A stretch of DNA of 14,453 bases, from the NCBI GenBank assembly GCA_947305825.1, contig CAMZET010000009.1:1-14453 (forward strand), given 5' to 3'. Source of the DNA: an uncultured Verrucomicrobiota bacterium (GTDB lineage: Bacteria; Verrucomicrobiota; Kiritimatiellia; RFP12; UBA1067). The notes under the pieces are model-generated. The model did no database searches, was not told the DNA's origin, and saw nothing but the letters and a program-made list of their open reading frames with translations. The position numbers and the translations under genes are program-made. The first letter of the stretch is position 1. Every line of letters begins with the position of its first letter. This document shows, in pieces, positions 14,399-14,453 of this stretch.

Positions 14399-14414
14399 TG
14401 ATTAGTGCGGGGGG
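14393..14414. repeat. C6/G6 hairpin at the repeat's right edge
   Basis: CCCCCC (14393-14398) can pair with GGGGGG (14409-14414) across a 10-base loop. No T-run follows on either strand, so it is not a textbook terminator, though it could slow or end transcription coming from aspS and the flavodoxin gene. Confidence 0.5.
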
Positions 14415-14417
14415 AAT

Positions 14418-14444
14418 TGAGAAAGTGAGAAAAGATGAGAAAAG
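14418..14444 (+). repeat. Tandem TGAGAAAAG-like purine repeat
   Basis: Three near-copies of TGAGAAAAG stand in a row at 14418-14425 (one A shorter), 14426-14434 and 14436-14444. They form a purine-only tract apart from the T of each unit. The window ends shortly after, so its relation to a following gene cannot be seen. Confidence 0.5.
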
Positions 14445-14453
14445 GCGCGAGGA

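Noticed and set aside
14341..14444. A CRISPR array
   Set aside because: The repeated units are short, unevenly spaced, palindromic and without unique spacers, and no cas genes are present.

Overview
The window is GC-rich bacterial chromosome, densely packed with ordinary protein genes plus a few unusual pieces. I see no phage, plasmid, transposase, CRISPR array, rRNA or tRNA. Exported proteins with signal peptides, a likely lipoprotein and a membrane von Willebrand (VWA) module suggest a diderm bacterium. The double-length DUF3857/transglutaminase protein and the gene mix would fit the Planctomycetes-Verrucomicrobia-Lentisphaerae-Kiritimatiella group. That placement is a weak inference, and the aspartyl-tRNA synthetase looks alphaproteobacterial in type.

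Layout. At the left edge, a GT8-like putative glycosyltransferase (30-959, minus) and a maltose-type O-acetyltransferase (1260-1838, plus) diverge from a 300-bp control region. That region holds two back-to-back promoters sharing one -10 motif and a perfect 18-bp hairpin that would lie at the very 5' end of the glycosyltransferase mRNA. A long minus-strand gene row then runs from 11629 down to 1873: hisB, hisA, a 1234-residue secreted DUF3857-transglutaminase protein, a BatD/DUF4381-like membrane protein, a BatA-like VWA membrane protein, a Nif3-family metal protein, guaA and aroQ. Three junctions are ATGA overlaps and no gap exceeds 31 bases, so the row may be one operon. On the plus strand, diverging from hisB, a consensus promoter drives aspS, followed 9 bases later by an exported flavodoxin-like lipoprotein.

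How they work together. hisB/hisA, guaA and aroQ supply histidine, GMP and the aromatic pathway. The three central genes form an apparent envelope module: a large periplasmic protein with one intact and one degenerate transglutaminase half, a single-pass membrane protein, and a membrane VWA protein with an intact metal-binding site. The usual MoxR ATPase and DUF58 partners are not beside them.

The right edge (14228-14453) holds a start-less remnant of a YkgJ-type cysteine-cluster gene that runs straight into a C-rich repeat cluster built on ACCCCTAGG, with strong G-quadruplex potential on the minus strand. The most noteworthy items are the tandem DUF3857 protein with a dead second half, the orphan Bat-like module, the 5' hairpin, the shared promoter 12-mer, and the repeat-truncated YkgJ remnant. 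I found no clear-cut new defence or mobile system.
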